DNA of 49,238 nucleotides. Origin: Lingula anatina. Taxonomy: Eukaryota > Brachiopoda > Lingulata > Lingulida > Lingulidae. Of this stretch, positions 12,701 through 22,527 are shown one piece after another. Where the stretch lies: the NCBI RefSeq assembly GCF_001039355.2, contig NW_019775913.1:55924-105161 (forward strand). The letters are read 5' to 3'. Each line of letters begins with the position of its first letter. Within the stretch, counting starts at the first letter, position 1. A program made the position numbers and the translations under genes. The notes beneath the pieces are model-generated. The model worked only from the letters and a program-made list of their open reading frames with translations. It made no database searches and was not told where the DNA came from.

Positions 12701-15179
12701 GCTTTTGGCCATTACAGGTAGCCAATTATTTATTGCCCTTTTGTTGTTTTATAAAAAACAATATTTATATAATAAAAAAGAGTGATAAGGTTATAATTTC
12801 AGATGAGTAAAATACCTATTTTTTGTGGTTGAAATTTTCCATTGAAAATTTCCATGGAATAAAAGTTAATGCTTTTGGAAATATGAATCTGATGTGAATA
12901 AATTGGTTTTTTTATGGTTATCATCTGTGCTAGCCTACAGTTTTGGGGAAATCGAGCAAAAAATACTCTGGATTTGGAGAGGAGATGGGTAAAAAACAAA
13001 GGATTTGCAAGTGCAGTGCAGCAGTGAATAATAACTGACTTATCAATGGATATTTTCCAGGTTGTTTTCTCTAAAAGTTTTGTCAAATTACAGACTTTTG
13101 CACAACAGTACATATTCACCATGTTTCTAATTTTTCTTTTGTAAATTGCTTTCTAAACAAAATTCATCATTAGCATGGATTTTCCTCCCTTGTTGCTAAA
13201 AGGTTAACACCAAATCATGTGAATTTTTGCATGTTCTCTAGTCTTTTATGATGTAACACACTACAGAAAGCCCCCTTTTAGGTTGAATTGGATGATTTCC
13301 ATTGTCAGAAACTTAACTGGTCATTTGGATAAAGTTATTCAGATTAAGTCAAATAAAGAATGAAAATAGAATCTTATATTTGACTCTCATGTACATATAT
13401 TCCATAGATTTCATCAGGAAATTGAACTTAATGTCATTGTTGTCATGTCAAAATCATCAGTTTCTTCAGACAATATTTAGATTTTACTTGTTTAACTCGT
13501 AATACAAATCTTTTGAAGGTGTTTTCCCCTTCTTTGCTTTCCAGATAAAATAAAGCCCGCCATTGCTCACAGGGACTTCAACACACGGAATATACTGGTG
13601 AAACCAGACTTATCCTGTGTCATCACTGATCTCGGCTTTGCCATGAAAATACAAGGCTCAAAGTTCTACAGGAACGGACATGAGGAGAACGTAGAGCACG
13701 CTGCTCTCACTGACGTAAGTGTGCACGTACCTGAATAGTTTCTGTGCAATCAGCCAGTAATAAGATTTTGACGNTCATACAATGGTGATACTCAGCTCTG
13801 ATTCAGATTCTGGAAAGTAGTTATACGAAGAACTCATGTTTTCAAAGATAGCTGATCGCATCTCCAAAAACATGAGTTGTTTATACACGGCATCTGCCAT
13901 TTATTTTGTGTATTTAATGTTTACGATATATACACGTTGTACATGTGGTAAAGGTATACCATTATGCCTTAAATATCCACAGGTTTTTATATTGGTATAT
14001 ATATGCTTATCATTCAGGGTGCTGGATCAACTCAGAAGACATGAACTGTCAGACCAGCAGCTGCGTGTCCTACTCCACCATTAAGAACTCCAGCATGCGC
14101 TACTGCTGTTGTAAGGGCAACAAGTGCAATATGAACATTACTATAGGGGGCGCTCCACCCACGACAGTGCGGCCCTCTCCTGGGACTGGTGAGTTGAAAT
14201 CTGTTTGATGGAAATTGGATAAGCTAGATTAGCTAATTTTGCACTTATGATTTTGATGCAATTCAGAATGATAATGAGGTTAAATATAAAAAAATGCGGA
14301 AAAAAAAACAACAACTTGTTTGACTGTTAAAGGTCTTTCTTTTATCAATTCAAATACCTGATCTTAAATGCTTCATGTATTCTATGTAACAGAGTGAATT
14401 GGCCTTTAGTATAACCTTTGTATATGAATAATTTAAAATTCCCCTTCCTACAAGCTATATTTATATGTGGAATCTGTTTTAATTTCCAGCATTTTATTAT
14501 CACGACACCAGTTACAAGGAAAAGACAATTATCATCTCTTTGACGTCAGTGTGTGGCGTGGCACTGCTCATTCTGGTGTCATACCTGGGGTTCAGGATAT
14601 GGTTGGGATCTTGTAAAACACCGCCAGACGCCTTAACGTTAGTGGAAACCCCTGTAACCATACCTGTACCACGGTTTAACATGGACGACCTAAAACTGTC
14701 AAATATGATGTGTAAAGGAAGATATGGGGAAATCTGGAAGGCATCCTTAGGAGAGATGGATGTAGCTGTTAAAATATTCACTCCAGCCCAGAAACAGTTT
14801 TATTTAAACGAGTTGGATATATACACGCTTCCGCACATGGAGCATGACAATATTGTGAAATTCTACGGAGCCGAAGAACGCCTGACTTCGGAAGGCATAA
14901 TGCAGCAAATGCTGGTGTTAATGTACATTCCCCACGGTTCGTTGGCTGTTTACTTAAAGAACAATACGGTGGACTGGGCCGCCATGTGCCGCATGTGTCA
15001 GTCCGTTGCCAGTGGACTGGCACATCTACATACAGACATTCAGAAAGGAGGTGAGTTGGTGGGGGCAATTTTCAACTATAGCATATACCAGCAATAAATG
15101 TTAATGTGTTCATCTCTCCAATCCAGTTTTGGCTTAAGAACAGGTTGACTTAATGATATTGTGAAAAAGAAAAAAAAAT

Positions 15180-15215
<36 letters not shown>

Positions 15216-18200
15216 TGCTTCTGCTCACCAGCACACATATACACACACTCGAACACACTTGGGGGGAAAATATTACCAAGTTGTGTTATAAGATGTTATA
15301 ACTATGTTTTTAATATAAAACCAATTTGGATTGCTAGACTTCTGTTCATTTCCTCTTCATGGCATTGCCCCTGACAGCATATCTTACAGTGTATTTATAT
15401 AGATATTTTTGGTTTTGCCTACAAACAGAAGCAGAAATAACTCAACACTTATGAGAAGAAATTATTCCAGCATGGCAGCAGTTTTGCCCCAGTCGCTTAT
15501 GACCCCCTCCTCGTTCCTGGTAATAGGCCACTGAAAGTGCAGATGAAAATGTGTGCTCCTACTCCTAATGATGCATCTAATTGCATACGGTGCCACCTCC
15601 ATGTTAGAACAGTGGTGCCCTTTGCATGTGAAACACGCATTGACCTCCTCAACCTAGCAAAAGCCAGGGCCAATGTTTGTAGTGTGGTGTCTTAAAGGAA
15701 AGATGACATGAAAAGCGGTAGTTTACCCTTATTACAGAAACCAACTGTATCTTTAAGTATAAGGACTGATACTCATGATTAAAAAATTTTGTGAAAGCTT
15801 CTGTAGGGCTTTTGGCCATTACAGGTAGCCAATTATTTATCTGCCCTTTTGTTGTTTTATAAAAAACAATATTTATATAATAAAAAAGAGTGATAAGGTT
15901 ATAATTTCAGATGAATAAAATTCCTATTTTTTGTGGTTGAAATTTTCCATTGAAAATTTCCATGGAATAAAAGTTAATGCTTTTGGAAATATGAATCTGA
16001 TGTGAATAAATTGGTTTTTTATGGTTATCATCTGTGCTAGCCTACAGCTTTGGGGAAATCGAGCAAAAAATACTCTGGATTTGGAGAGGAGAGGGGTAAA
16101 AAACAATATAGGATTTGCAAGTGCAGTGCAGCAGTGAATAATAACTGACTTATCAATGGATATTTTCCAGGTTGTTTTGTCAAATTACAGACTTTTGCAC
16201 AACAGTACATATTCACCATGTTTCTAATTTTTCTTTTGTAAATTGCTTTCTAAACAAAATTCATCATTAGCATGGAGTTTCCTCCCTTGTTGCTAAAAGG
16301 TTAAAACCAAATCATGTGGATTTTTGCATGTTCTCTAGTCTTTTATGATGTAACACACTTCAGAAAGCCCCCTTTTAGGTTGAATTGGATGATTTCCATT
16401 GTCAGAAACTTAACTGGTCATTTGGATAAAGTTATTCAGATTAGGTCAAATAAAGAATGAAAATAGAATCTTATATTTGACTCTCATGTCCATATATTCC
16501 ATAGATTTCATCAGGAAATTAAACTTAATGTCATTGTTGTCGTGTCAAAATCATCAGTTTCTTCAGACAATATTTAGATTTTACTTGTTTAACTCGTAAA
16601 ACAAATCTTTTGAAGGTGTTTTCCCCTTCTTTGCTTTCCAGATAAAATAAAGCCCGCCATTGCTCACAGGGACTTCAACACACGGAATATACTGGTGAAA
16701 CCAGACTTATCCTGTGTCATCACTGATCTCGGCTTTGCCATGAAAATACAAGGCTCAAAGTTCTACAGGAACGGACATGAGGAGAACGTAGAGCACGCTG
16801 CTCTCACTGACGTAAGTGTGCACATACCTGAATAGTTTCTGTGCAATCAGCCAGTAATAAGATTTTGATGACTTTTGGCAGATTTTCGACATTTTTGAGA
16901 GATTGATGGAGAGGGTCCCATGGACCTCACGCAATATTTTCAGACTTTTTCTCTAAATGGCAGTCTCAGTCCTGAACAGCTGTGATGATTTAAAAAAAAT
17001 TTTTTTTTTTGTAACTTAAAAATTAGGTTAACTTGCTTTCCAGAATTTTAGTGTTATTGAGTCTGAATGGAAAGACTGGAGCTGCTCTCCCTGACCTCTA
17101 TTTTCCATATGTGGGAAAGCAGGTTAATATGAGGGGATGGAGAGACTTGGCTGCATTTTTTCATTGGAGACCACAAAATAACCTCGAGCTTTGTTTCCTG
17201 AAGATTTTACGTGACAAACATTGTAATGTTGACGTGGAAAGGCCTTTGTTTGTGGTCATTGTTGGAAAGTAACTATTGAACCACATTGAATACTTTTATT
17301 CGGAGAGATCTGTGGGCATTTGTAGAAGAGTACAAAAATCTGCAGGATTTTTTTTTTTTTTTTTTTTTTTTTTNACCCTTATTAAAGAAACCAACTGTAT
17401 CTTTAAGTATAAGGACTGATACTCATGATTAAAAAATTTTGTGAAAGCTTCTGTAGGGCTTTTGGCCATTACAGGTAGCCAATTATTTATTGCCCTTTTG
17501 TTGTTTTATAAAAAACAATATTTATATAATAAAAAAGAGTGATAAGGTTATAATTTCAGATGAGTAAAATACCTATTTTTTGTGGTTGAAATTTTCCATT
17601 GAAAATTTCCATGGAATAAAAGTTAATGCTTTTGGAAATATGAATCTGATGTGAATAAATTGGTTTTTTTATGGTTATCATCTGTGCTAGCCTACAGTTT
17701 TGGGGAAATCGAGCAAAAAATACTCTGGATTTGGAGAGGAGATGGGTAAAAAACAAAGGATTTGCAAGTGCAGTGCAGCAGTGAATAATAACTGACTTAT
17801 CAATGGATATTTTCCAGGTTGTTTTCTCTAAAAGTTTTGTCAAATTACAGACTTTTGCACAACAGTACATATTCACCATGTTTCTAATTTTTCTTTTGTA
17901 AATTGCTTTCTAAACAAAATTCATCATTAGCATGGATTTTCCTCCCTTGTTGCTAAAAGGTTAACACCAAATCATGTGAATTTTTGCATGTTCTCTAGTC
18001 TTTTATGATGTAACACACTACAGAAAGCCCCCTTTTAGGTTGAATTGGATGATTTCCATTGTCAGAAACTTAACTGGTCATTTGGATAAAGTTATTCAGA
18101 TTAAGTCAAATAAAGAATGAAAATAGAATCTTATATTTGACTCTCATGTACATATATTCCATAGATTTCATCAGGAAATTGAACTTAATGTCATTGTTGT

Positions 18201-19004
18201 CGTGTCAAAATCATCAGTTTCTTCAGACAATATTTAGATTTTACTTGTTTAACTCGTAAAACAAATCTTTTGAAGGTGTTTTCCCCTTCTTTGCTTTCCA
18301 GATAAAATAAAGCCCGCCATTGCTCACAGGGACTTCAACACACGGAATATACTGGTGAAACCAGACTTATCCTGTGTCATCACTGATCTCGGCTTTGCCA
18401 TGAAAATACAAGGCTCAAAGTTCTACAGGAACGGACATGAGGAGAACGTAGAGCACGCTGCTCTCACTGACGTAAGTGTGCACGTACCTGAATAGTTTCT
18501 GTGCAATCAGCCAGTAATAAGATTTTGACGACTTTTGGCAGATTTTCGACATTTTTGAGAGATTGATGGAGAGGGTCCCATGGACCTCACGCAATATTTT
18601 CAGACTTTTTCTCTAAATGGCAGTCTCAGTCCTGAACAGCTGTGATGATTTAAAAAAAATTTTTTTTTTTGTAACTTAAAAATTAGGTTAACTTGCTTTC
18701 CAGAATTTTAGTGTTATTGAGTCTGAATGGAAAGACTGGAGCTGCTCTCCCTGACCTCTATTTTCCATATGTGGGAAAGCAGGTTAATATGAGGGGATGG
18801 AGAGACTTGGCTGCATTTTTTCATTGGAGACCACAAAATAACCTCGAGCTTTGTTTCCTGAAGATTTTACGTGACAAACATTGTAATGTTGACGTGGAAA
18901 GGCCTTTGTTTGTGGTCATTGTTGGAAAGTAACTATTGAACCACATTGAATACTTTTATTCGGAGAGATCTGTGGGCATTTGTAGAAGAGTACAAAAATC
19001 TGCA

Positions 19005-19041
<37 letters not shown>

Positions 19042-22000
19042 ATTAGAAGTGAGGGGGGGGGGTCAGGGTTCTTTTTGTTTTTAAATTTCTTCCATTCTCC
19101 CATTAGAAAGACCATTTAGGTCAAATGAAATAACACAGTAAGTAACTTGCGTTAAGTCTGTGGTGAATGGGGTTTTGTTTCAATAATATCTATGTGCATT
19201 ATCTCATCCTTCTTTGTTTTAGGTGGGAACACTGCGCTACATGGCTCCTGAGGTATTAGATGGTGCGGTGAATCTTCGCGACTGCGAGGCCTCCCTGAAG
19301 CAGATTGATGTTTATGCCTTGGGGCTGATACTGTGGGAAATAGCATCTAGATGTAGTGATCTCTATCAAGGTGAGATATAGTCCAGACAATTTATTCTTA
19401 TACTGTGGGAAATAGCATCTAGATGTAGTGATCTCTATCAAGGTGAGATAGGATAAGGTACAGTTGAGACAAAGACTTTTTGAGACCGTAAATCATGGAG
19501 TTTAGGCATCATCAGTGGTTACTTTGTTGCCAGGGCAATTCTGTTGCCGTGGCTACTGCCATAATTCTAGGACTCTTAGTGAAGTTTGTGTTGTCAGTGG
19601 TTATTATGTTTCCGTGGTGTTTGAGTTGTCATGGTTTCTTTGAATTCATAATTCCAGGACTCCCAGTGCCAGAATATAAACTGCCATTCCAAGCAGAAGT
19701 AGGAACGCATGTGTCGTTTGAGGAGATGCAACTGCTTGTGTCGCGCAACAAACAACGACCAGCATTCCCTGATGTGTGGAAAGATACAAATCAGGTGAGT
19801 CTCAGTGGTCACATGGTTGATCACAGGACAGTAACAAAATTGATAAGAATAGCATTTCTGCAAAACTGAGACCAGTTGTTGTAAGTGATACAGAACAGTC
19901 AAGTTGTAAGTAGTGGGCAAATTATGACCTTTTCTACTTATAAAAGTGCAAAAACATCAGTAACTTAATTGCTGTTTAAAATGAGCTGATGTGTAGTTGG
20001 AGCTTATTTTGTAGTCATCTCTCCAAAATTTCTTGAAATATTTTGTCCAATAAAAGAGACAAGAGAAAGCATACCAATTTAAATATAAAGAGTTTCATGC
20101 GCTCCATTTATATAGATTATTTGTTTCCTTGAAATACCCTGTGATATGCTTGACCTTGTGAGCATCTTGATTCTTCAATTTCCAGGCAATCCGTGCATTA
20201 AAGGAAACAATCGAGGATTGCTGGGACCAGGATGCAGAGGCACGTCTGACGTCTCTCTGCGTTGAGGAAAGAGTGGCAGACATGATGGCACTCTGGGATC
20301 TCAGAACCAAAGGTAGGAAGGACAGAAGTAGAACTTGAAATTGTGGTGATGATTCTCTCTTTCTCTCTCTCTTTCTCTCTCTCGCCAAATCAGTGGCTAG
20401 CAGATTCATCATGGGTGATCGTAGTTTACATTATAGTTTTTGTTCAGATTCAACAGTGTAAAGGTACAATAAAGCGAGAAAGTAAAGAAATAAATTTAGA
20501 TATTTGATCATTCAGTGAGATTGAGTGGCAATTAAAATGTAGTAGACTGAAATCATATTATTGGTATTAGTAACTTATTTGATGAACTGAGATAGCAATC
20601 TTCACAGTATTTTGTTGCCTTTCATGATTTTGTATTACTGATACTTTGGTTAATATGCACACTGTAATTGTTTGATCTTTGCATGAGAGAATACGTAACT
20701 GTCCTTCAAAATATTCCAGGCTTATCTCCTATTGTCCCGGTGACTTCACAACTTGTAAGTTTAGGAGAAAAGACAGACGTCCAGCGTAATGCCACCATTC
20801 TGGTACCAGAGGGAGCACAAACCATGATGACCCGAGTGCCAAACTCCTCTGTTTCCGACATGGGGGCATTAGTCCATACAGTCCCTTCACGGAGTGTTGT
20901 CCACGACAGCTGTATGAGTGATCCAGTGGTGCCTCTTGGCTCCTATATGCGTCTGCCACCTAGTGGCGGGGTGAGCAGTAGTAGAGGGGAGAACAGCGTG
21001 TCTTCCTCAACTGTTGAGACTTTGTTATCACCTTCCGAAGGAGACAGCGCTCCTGGTGTAGGATGGAGAGAACCTATGTCCAATAGTAAAGACCATCTAA
21101 ACATGAACTTTGCCAAATCTAACAAGATCCTTCAGCCTCACCAAGGTCGCAATCCCATCGTGGAGCGAAACACACATAAATGCAGTGATGAGGAGTTGGC
21201 TATCTTGGGAAATACTCTGGTAAAGGAGTCGGAGCAGGCTGTCAAAAGGCCGTCAAACAACAACAATATATTGAGCCAGCATGGAGCAGGCGTACAACAT
21301 GGCGGTAATAGCGTAGGGGGTGGGGGTGGCGGTCACTCTAATACAGACCACGAAGTGGACTCACCAGCAGGTGGTTTTCATTCTGTTAATGAGAACTTTG
21401 AAAGCACCTCCCTAGTTCAGAACGATGTGCTGAGTCATGTGAGAAATAATCCTCCGATACCACTGAACATACAGAATGAGGTTCACACCCCGCCACTGCC
21501 CTCTACAAGACCCAAACAGGCCAACGTGCCAGGGAACGGAAACGCTCATGTTGGGCAGGCTGTAGCAAGCACTAGCACAGGTGCTGGAAAACATACGAAG
21601 CCCTCTAACACTAAGAAGTCCCGATTTGCAATGTTTGGATTAAAGTCCAAGGGGAAAGGCAAAGGAAGTAGTATTTTCAATGGGAACTTTTTATCCAAGA
21701 GCCACCAGAATATAGAGCGGAATGAATTTGTAGATGACAGTCATTCTTCCCATAGTCACAATACATCTTCCCAGGGTCAAGGTCATGGCCATCAGAGGAG
21801 TTCATCTGACGGTACGACCAGCCTGTCAAGTGCTGCAAAGTGTAACCTTGCAGCGCAGTCCTCGCGATCTCAAGGTGTCCCGACAGAGGTTCGAATGATG
21901 AATGGCTCCCCTATTGTTCGGCCAACCTCTCTCCCTGTACGCACTTCCGGACCAGCTCCGCAGAACAAAACTGCGTTAATTCCAGGCATGCTGCCAGTCA

Positions 22001-22527
22001 TGGCGGAGCAGAATGGATCCGGGGGAGCAGAGAGCCGTCTAGCATTTGCTGAGGTAGGTGTTGCCCAGCTTCAGCCTGCCAGTAATGGCCAGGCTGCCAT
22101 ACTGCTGACTAAGAGCAATCACGTCAATTCTCAGAGCGTGACGGACCTAAGCCCTGTGCAACGCAACACAACGAAGGACAGTACCAGCTATAGCCTTACT
22201 GACCTGAACGCTAGGAGAAATCAGCTGCAGCATGGGAAAGATACCAAGTCTAAGACTTTAGATATGTTACCAAACAACAGGCATCCCAAAGTCAGTGAAG
22301 AGAAGATTGCTGGAGCGGAAGACAACCCTCTTGGCTCAGAAAAAATAAGAACACGCGTTAAGACGCCTTACCAGATGAAATCTGGGCGATTCTCACTCTA
22401 CGATGACAGAATCATGTGTGATGGACTCTCTTTGTCTGAAAACCCTTCTAAGAGAAAGGGAGGCTGTAAAATAAGCAAGTCGCTGAGTGAATTTAACAGC
22501 GTGGAGATAGGCATGGACACGCTCTGA
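3488..22527 (+). CDS. BMPR2: Bone morphogenetic protein receptor type II, whole gene span (5' exon missing)
   Basis: Transmembrane serine/threonine kinase receptor that binds BMP ligands together with type I receptors and phosphorylates the type I GS domain to start SMAD signalling. Eight distinct coding exons are seen: 3488-3727, 10921-11091, 11387-11947, 13545-13714, 19223-19370, 19658-19794, 20186-20312 and 20720-22527. All have AG/GT borders and matching phases, giving about 1119 residues without the signal peptide; human BMPR2 is 1038 aa. Order: three-finger cysteine-rich ectodomain, one membrane helix, kinase, then a cytoplasmic tail of about 600 residues. That long tail separates BMPR2 from activin and TGF-beta type II receptors. 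Tail motifs RPTSLP and RVKTPY and the IGM-x-x-L terminus match vertebrate BMPR2. Contig joins at 13774 and 17374 insert redundant copies of three exons, so a continuous model must skip 13774-18530 or an equivalent part. Confidence 0.93.
3762..3987. mobile_element. MITE, family A copy 1 (PIF/Harbinger-like)
   Basis: Terminal inverted repeats: the left end reads GGGTGCATTCCCAGAGATTT and the right end is its imperfect reverse complement. An inner inverted TAGATCGATCTA follows at each end. It is non-coding and lies in the BMPR2 intron just after the first visible exon. The left flank is TAA and the right flank TCA, which may be a TWA target duplication with one mutation. A second copy lies at 6624-6837. 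Confidence 0.75.
5627..5796. mobile_element. MITE, family B copy 1
   Basis: Imperfect inverted ends of about 40 bp share GACTAAC-AGTCC and AAATATGGC blocks. The left flank is ATA and the right flank AGA. The inner part has the ATTAGATGGCAA block also seen in inverted form in the copy at 23933. Confidence 0.65.
6303..6352. repeat. TTA/ATT-rich microsatellite
   Basis: Imperfect (ATT)n tract within the intron. Confidence 0.85.
6624..6837. mobile_element. MITE, family A copy 2, with TTA target duplication
   Basis: 214 bp, flanked on both sides by TTA (6621-6623 and 6838-6840). The right terminus is the reverse complement of GGGCGCATTCCC; the left reads GACCCCATTCCC. The interior aligns along its length with 3762-3987 (shared GGGGTTCACGCTAAAT, GTAGGCGGGA and GTGAGACTCCC). 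A TTA target and G-rich termini are typical of PIF/Harbinger-derived MITEs. Confidence 0.8.
7101..7482. repeat. 62-bp tandem array (interrupted by a MITE)
   Basis: Units begin with CACTAGCCTATAATGGCA at 7101, 7161, 7223 and 7463. Each contains a TACTACCTAAAATATCA block and GCTAGCCTGCAATGTCACAG. The first unit lacks two bases. After removing the 7228-7402 insertion and one CTA, the spacing returns to 62 bp. Confidence 0.9.
7228..7402. mobile_element. MITE, family C, with 18-bp perfect inverted ends
   Basis: 175 bp, starting with TCTGGGGTAGCGCTAGCA (7228-7245) and ending with its exact reverse complement (7385-7402). It is flanked by CTA on both sides (7225-7227, 7403-7405). It interrupts one unit of the surrounding tandem array, so the empty site can be read from neighbouring units. 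The ends contain the inner palindrome TAGCGCTA. It encodes no protein. Confidence 0.88.
10417..10523. mobile_element. MITE, family B, short copy
   Basis: 107 bp with ends GGCTGCATTTACAATAGCRG and its imperfect reverse complement, flanked by ATA on both sides (10414-10416, 10524-10526). The interior GTCTAATAGGAGATTAGAC is near-palindromic and resembles the middle of the other family B copies. Confidence 0.72.
10593..10692. repeat. 40-bp minisatellite, about 2.5 units
   Basis: Units start ATGACATCAT at 10593, 10633 and 10673 and include CACACTGGGGGT. The redundant contig at 13775 begins inside the last unit, so this array probably broke the assembly. Confidence 0.88.
10921..11091 (+). CDS. BMPR2: BMPR2 exon: second half of the ectodomain (copy 1)
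   Basis: Acceptor CATTCAG ends at 10920 and donor GTGAGT follows 11091. The length is 171 bp and both borders split a codon after its first base. It encodes GCW...C...C followed by [10 protein letters not shown], the CCC-x4-CN signature that closes the three-finger fold of type II receptors (human FCCCSTDLCN), then a Pro/Thr-rich juxtamembrane linker. Confidence 0.93.
11387..11947 (+). CDS. BMPR2: BMPR2 exon: transmembrane helix and kinase N-lobe (copy 1)
   Basis: 561 bp, acceptor TTCCAG ending at 11386, donor GTGAGT after 11947. It encodes one hydrophobic helix ([16 protein letters not shown]), the kinase start MDDLKL, a glycine loop reading CKGRYGEIW, the ATP lysine in VAVKIF and the conserved [11 protein letters not shown]. 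Human BMPR2 has PLMEHDNIARF. The first glycine of the GxGxxG loop is replaced by Cys. It ends at LHTDIQKG in the hinge and C-lobe start. Confidence 0.93.
13545..13714 (+). CDS. BMPR2: BMPR2 exon: catalytic loop and Mg-binding motif (copy 1)
   Basis: 170 bp, acceptor TTTCCAG before 13545, donor GTAAGT after 13714. It encodes [11 protein letters not shown], the HRDxxxxN catalytic loop (human HRDLNSRN), and [10 protein letters not shown]. Its metal-binding motif is DLG, where human BMPR2 has DFG. Two further copies of this exon lie at 16642 and 18302 through assembly redundancy. Confidence 0.93.
13774..13774. other. Contig join (single N)
   Basis: The sequence to the left ends in the intron after the catalytic-loop exon. 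The sequence to the right restarts about 3.1 kb upstream, at the equivalent of 10679. The N therefore marks an artificial junction between overlapping contigs. Confidence 0.9.
14018..14188 (+). CDS. BMPR2: BMPR2 ectodomain exon 2, redundant allelic copy
   Basis: Same 171-bp length, splice sites and protein as 10921-11091; no coding difference was seen. It should not be counted as an extra exon. Confidence 0.85.
14490..15050 (+). CDS. BMPR2: BMPR2 TM/kinase N-lobe exon, redundant allelic copy
   Basis: Same 561-bp length and splice sites as 11387-11947. About a dozen third-position or Leu first-position differences (for example CTG/TTG, CGT/CGG, GAT/GAC, CAT/CAC) leave the protein unchanged. 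This is the pattern expected of two alleles under purifying selection. Confidence 0.85.
16642..16811 (+). CDS. BMPR2: BMPR2 catalytic-loop exon, redundant allelic copy
   Basis: 170 bp, same borders and same protein as 13545-13714. The base after the donor region differs (CACATACC here, CACGTACC in the other two copies). Confidence 0.85.
17374..17374. other. Contig join (single N) in poly-T
   Basis: The left contig dies in a poly-T run. The right side restarts at the equivalent of 12618. Confidence 0.9.
17375..18530 (+). repeat. Third copy: overlap of the contig on the right with the contig on the left
   Basis: 1156 bp, the same length as 12618-13773 and nearly identical to it. I saw two single-base differences, CATG/CGTG and AATAC/AAAAC, in the intron. 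It shares indels with copy 1, not with the middle contig. The first and third contigs therefore simply overlap. Confidence 0.9.
18302..18471 (+). CDS. BMPR2: BMPR2 catalytic-loop exon, third redundant copy
   Basis: Identical in length, borders and protein to 13545-13714. It is the copy contiguous with the downstream exons, so it is the safest one to use when joining to 19223. Confidence 0.88.
19223..19370 (+). CDS. BMPR2: BMPR2 exon: activation segment to kinase helix F
   Basis: Acceptor TTTTAG ends at 19222 and donor GTGAGA follows 19370. It encodes [12 protein letters not shown], where APE closes the activation segment, then [20 protein letters not shown] and LILWEI. Human BMPR2 reads [20 protein letters not shown]. 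The exon's last 43 bp and donor are duplicated just downstream. Confidence 0.93.
19328..19450 (+). repeat. Direct duplication of exon 3' end plus donor
   Basis: 51 bp at 19328-19378 recur without mismatch at 19400-19450, an offset of 72 bp. The duplicated piece contains the last 43 coding bases, the donor GTGAG and three more intron bases. Reading through the first donor meets TAG at 19379-19381, so use of the second donor would truncate the kinase. Confidence 0.92.
19658..19794 (+). CDS. BMPR2: BMPR2 exon: kinase C-lobe
   Basis: 137 bp, acceptor ATTCCAG, donor GTGAGT. It encodes [15 protein letters not shown], then [19 protein letters not shown]. Human BMPR2 has VPEYQMAFQTEVGNH and FEDMQVLVSREKQRPKFPE. 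The insert length and phase match the family. Confidence 0.93.
20186..20312 (+). CDS. BMPR2: BMPR2 exon: end of the kinase domain
   Basis: 127 bp, acceptor TTTCCAG, donor GTAGGA. It encodes [18 protein letters not shown], matching the human segment exactly over these residues, with the conserved C-lobe arginine, then [13 protein letters not shown]. Confidence 0.93.
20720..22527 (+). CDS. BMPR2: BMPR2 terminal exon: long cytoplasmic tail
   Basis: Acceptor ATTCCAG ends at 20719; the stop TGA is at 22525-22527. It encodes about 601 residues, mostly Ser/Thr/Asn-rich and probably disordered, with a poly-Gly stretch near 21315-21336 and a basic block of K and G near 21640-21670. Three patches match vertebrate BMPR2: RPTSLP (21919-21936), RVKTPY (22354-22371) and the C-terminal IGM-x-x-L. 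In vertebrates this tail binds cytoskeletal regulators such as LIMK1; that role here is inferred. A single large tail exon also matches the vertebrate gene structure. Confidence 0.93.

Larger units (their letters stand above)
13775..17373 (+). repeat. Redundant haplotype contig of the BMPR2 locus
   Basis: 13775-16870 aligns to 10679-13773 throughout, with scattered SNPs and small indels, such as a much longer poly-T near 15181 and 10 bp missing near 16177. 16871-17373 aligns to 18531-19033. It ends in poly-T at an N. This is most simply the other allele placed in series. Confidence 0.9.

Noticed and set aside
15076-15279. Minus-strand ORF with a lysine run
   Set aside because: It arises from the long poly-T tract and overlaps a BMPR2 intron copy.
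17033-17272. 79-codon ORF, also present at 18693
   Set aside because: It occurs twice only because of the contig overlap and lies in a BMPR2 intron with no splice or family support.
13775-18471. Real internal duplication of BMPR2 exons giving alternative kinase exons
   Set aside because: Copies meet at single N bases, include whole introns, differ by silent SNPs and break at repeats. Haplotype redundancy explains all of it.
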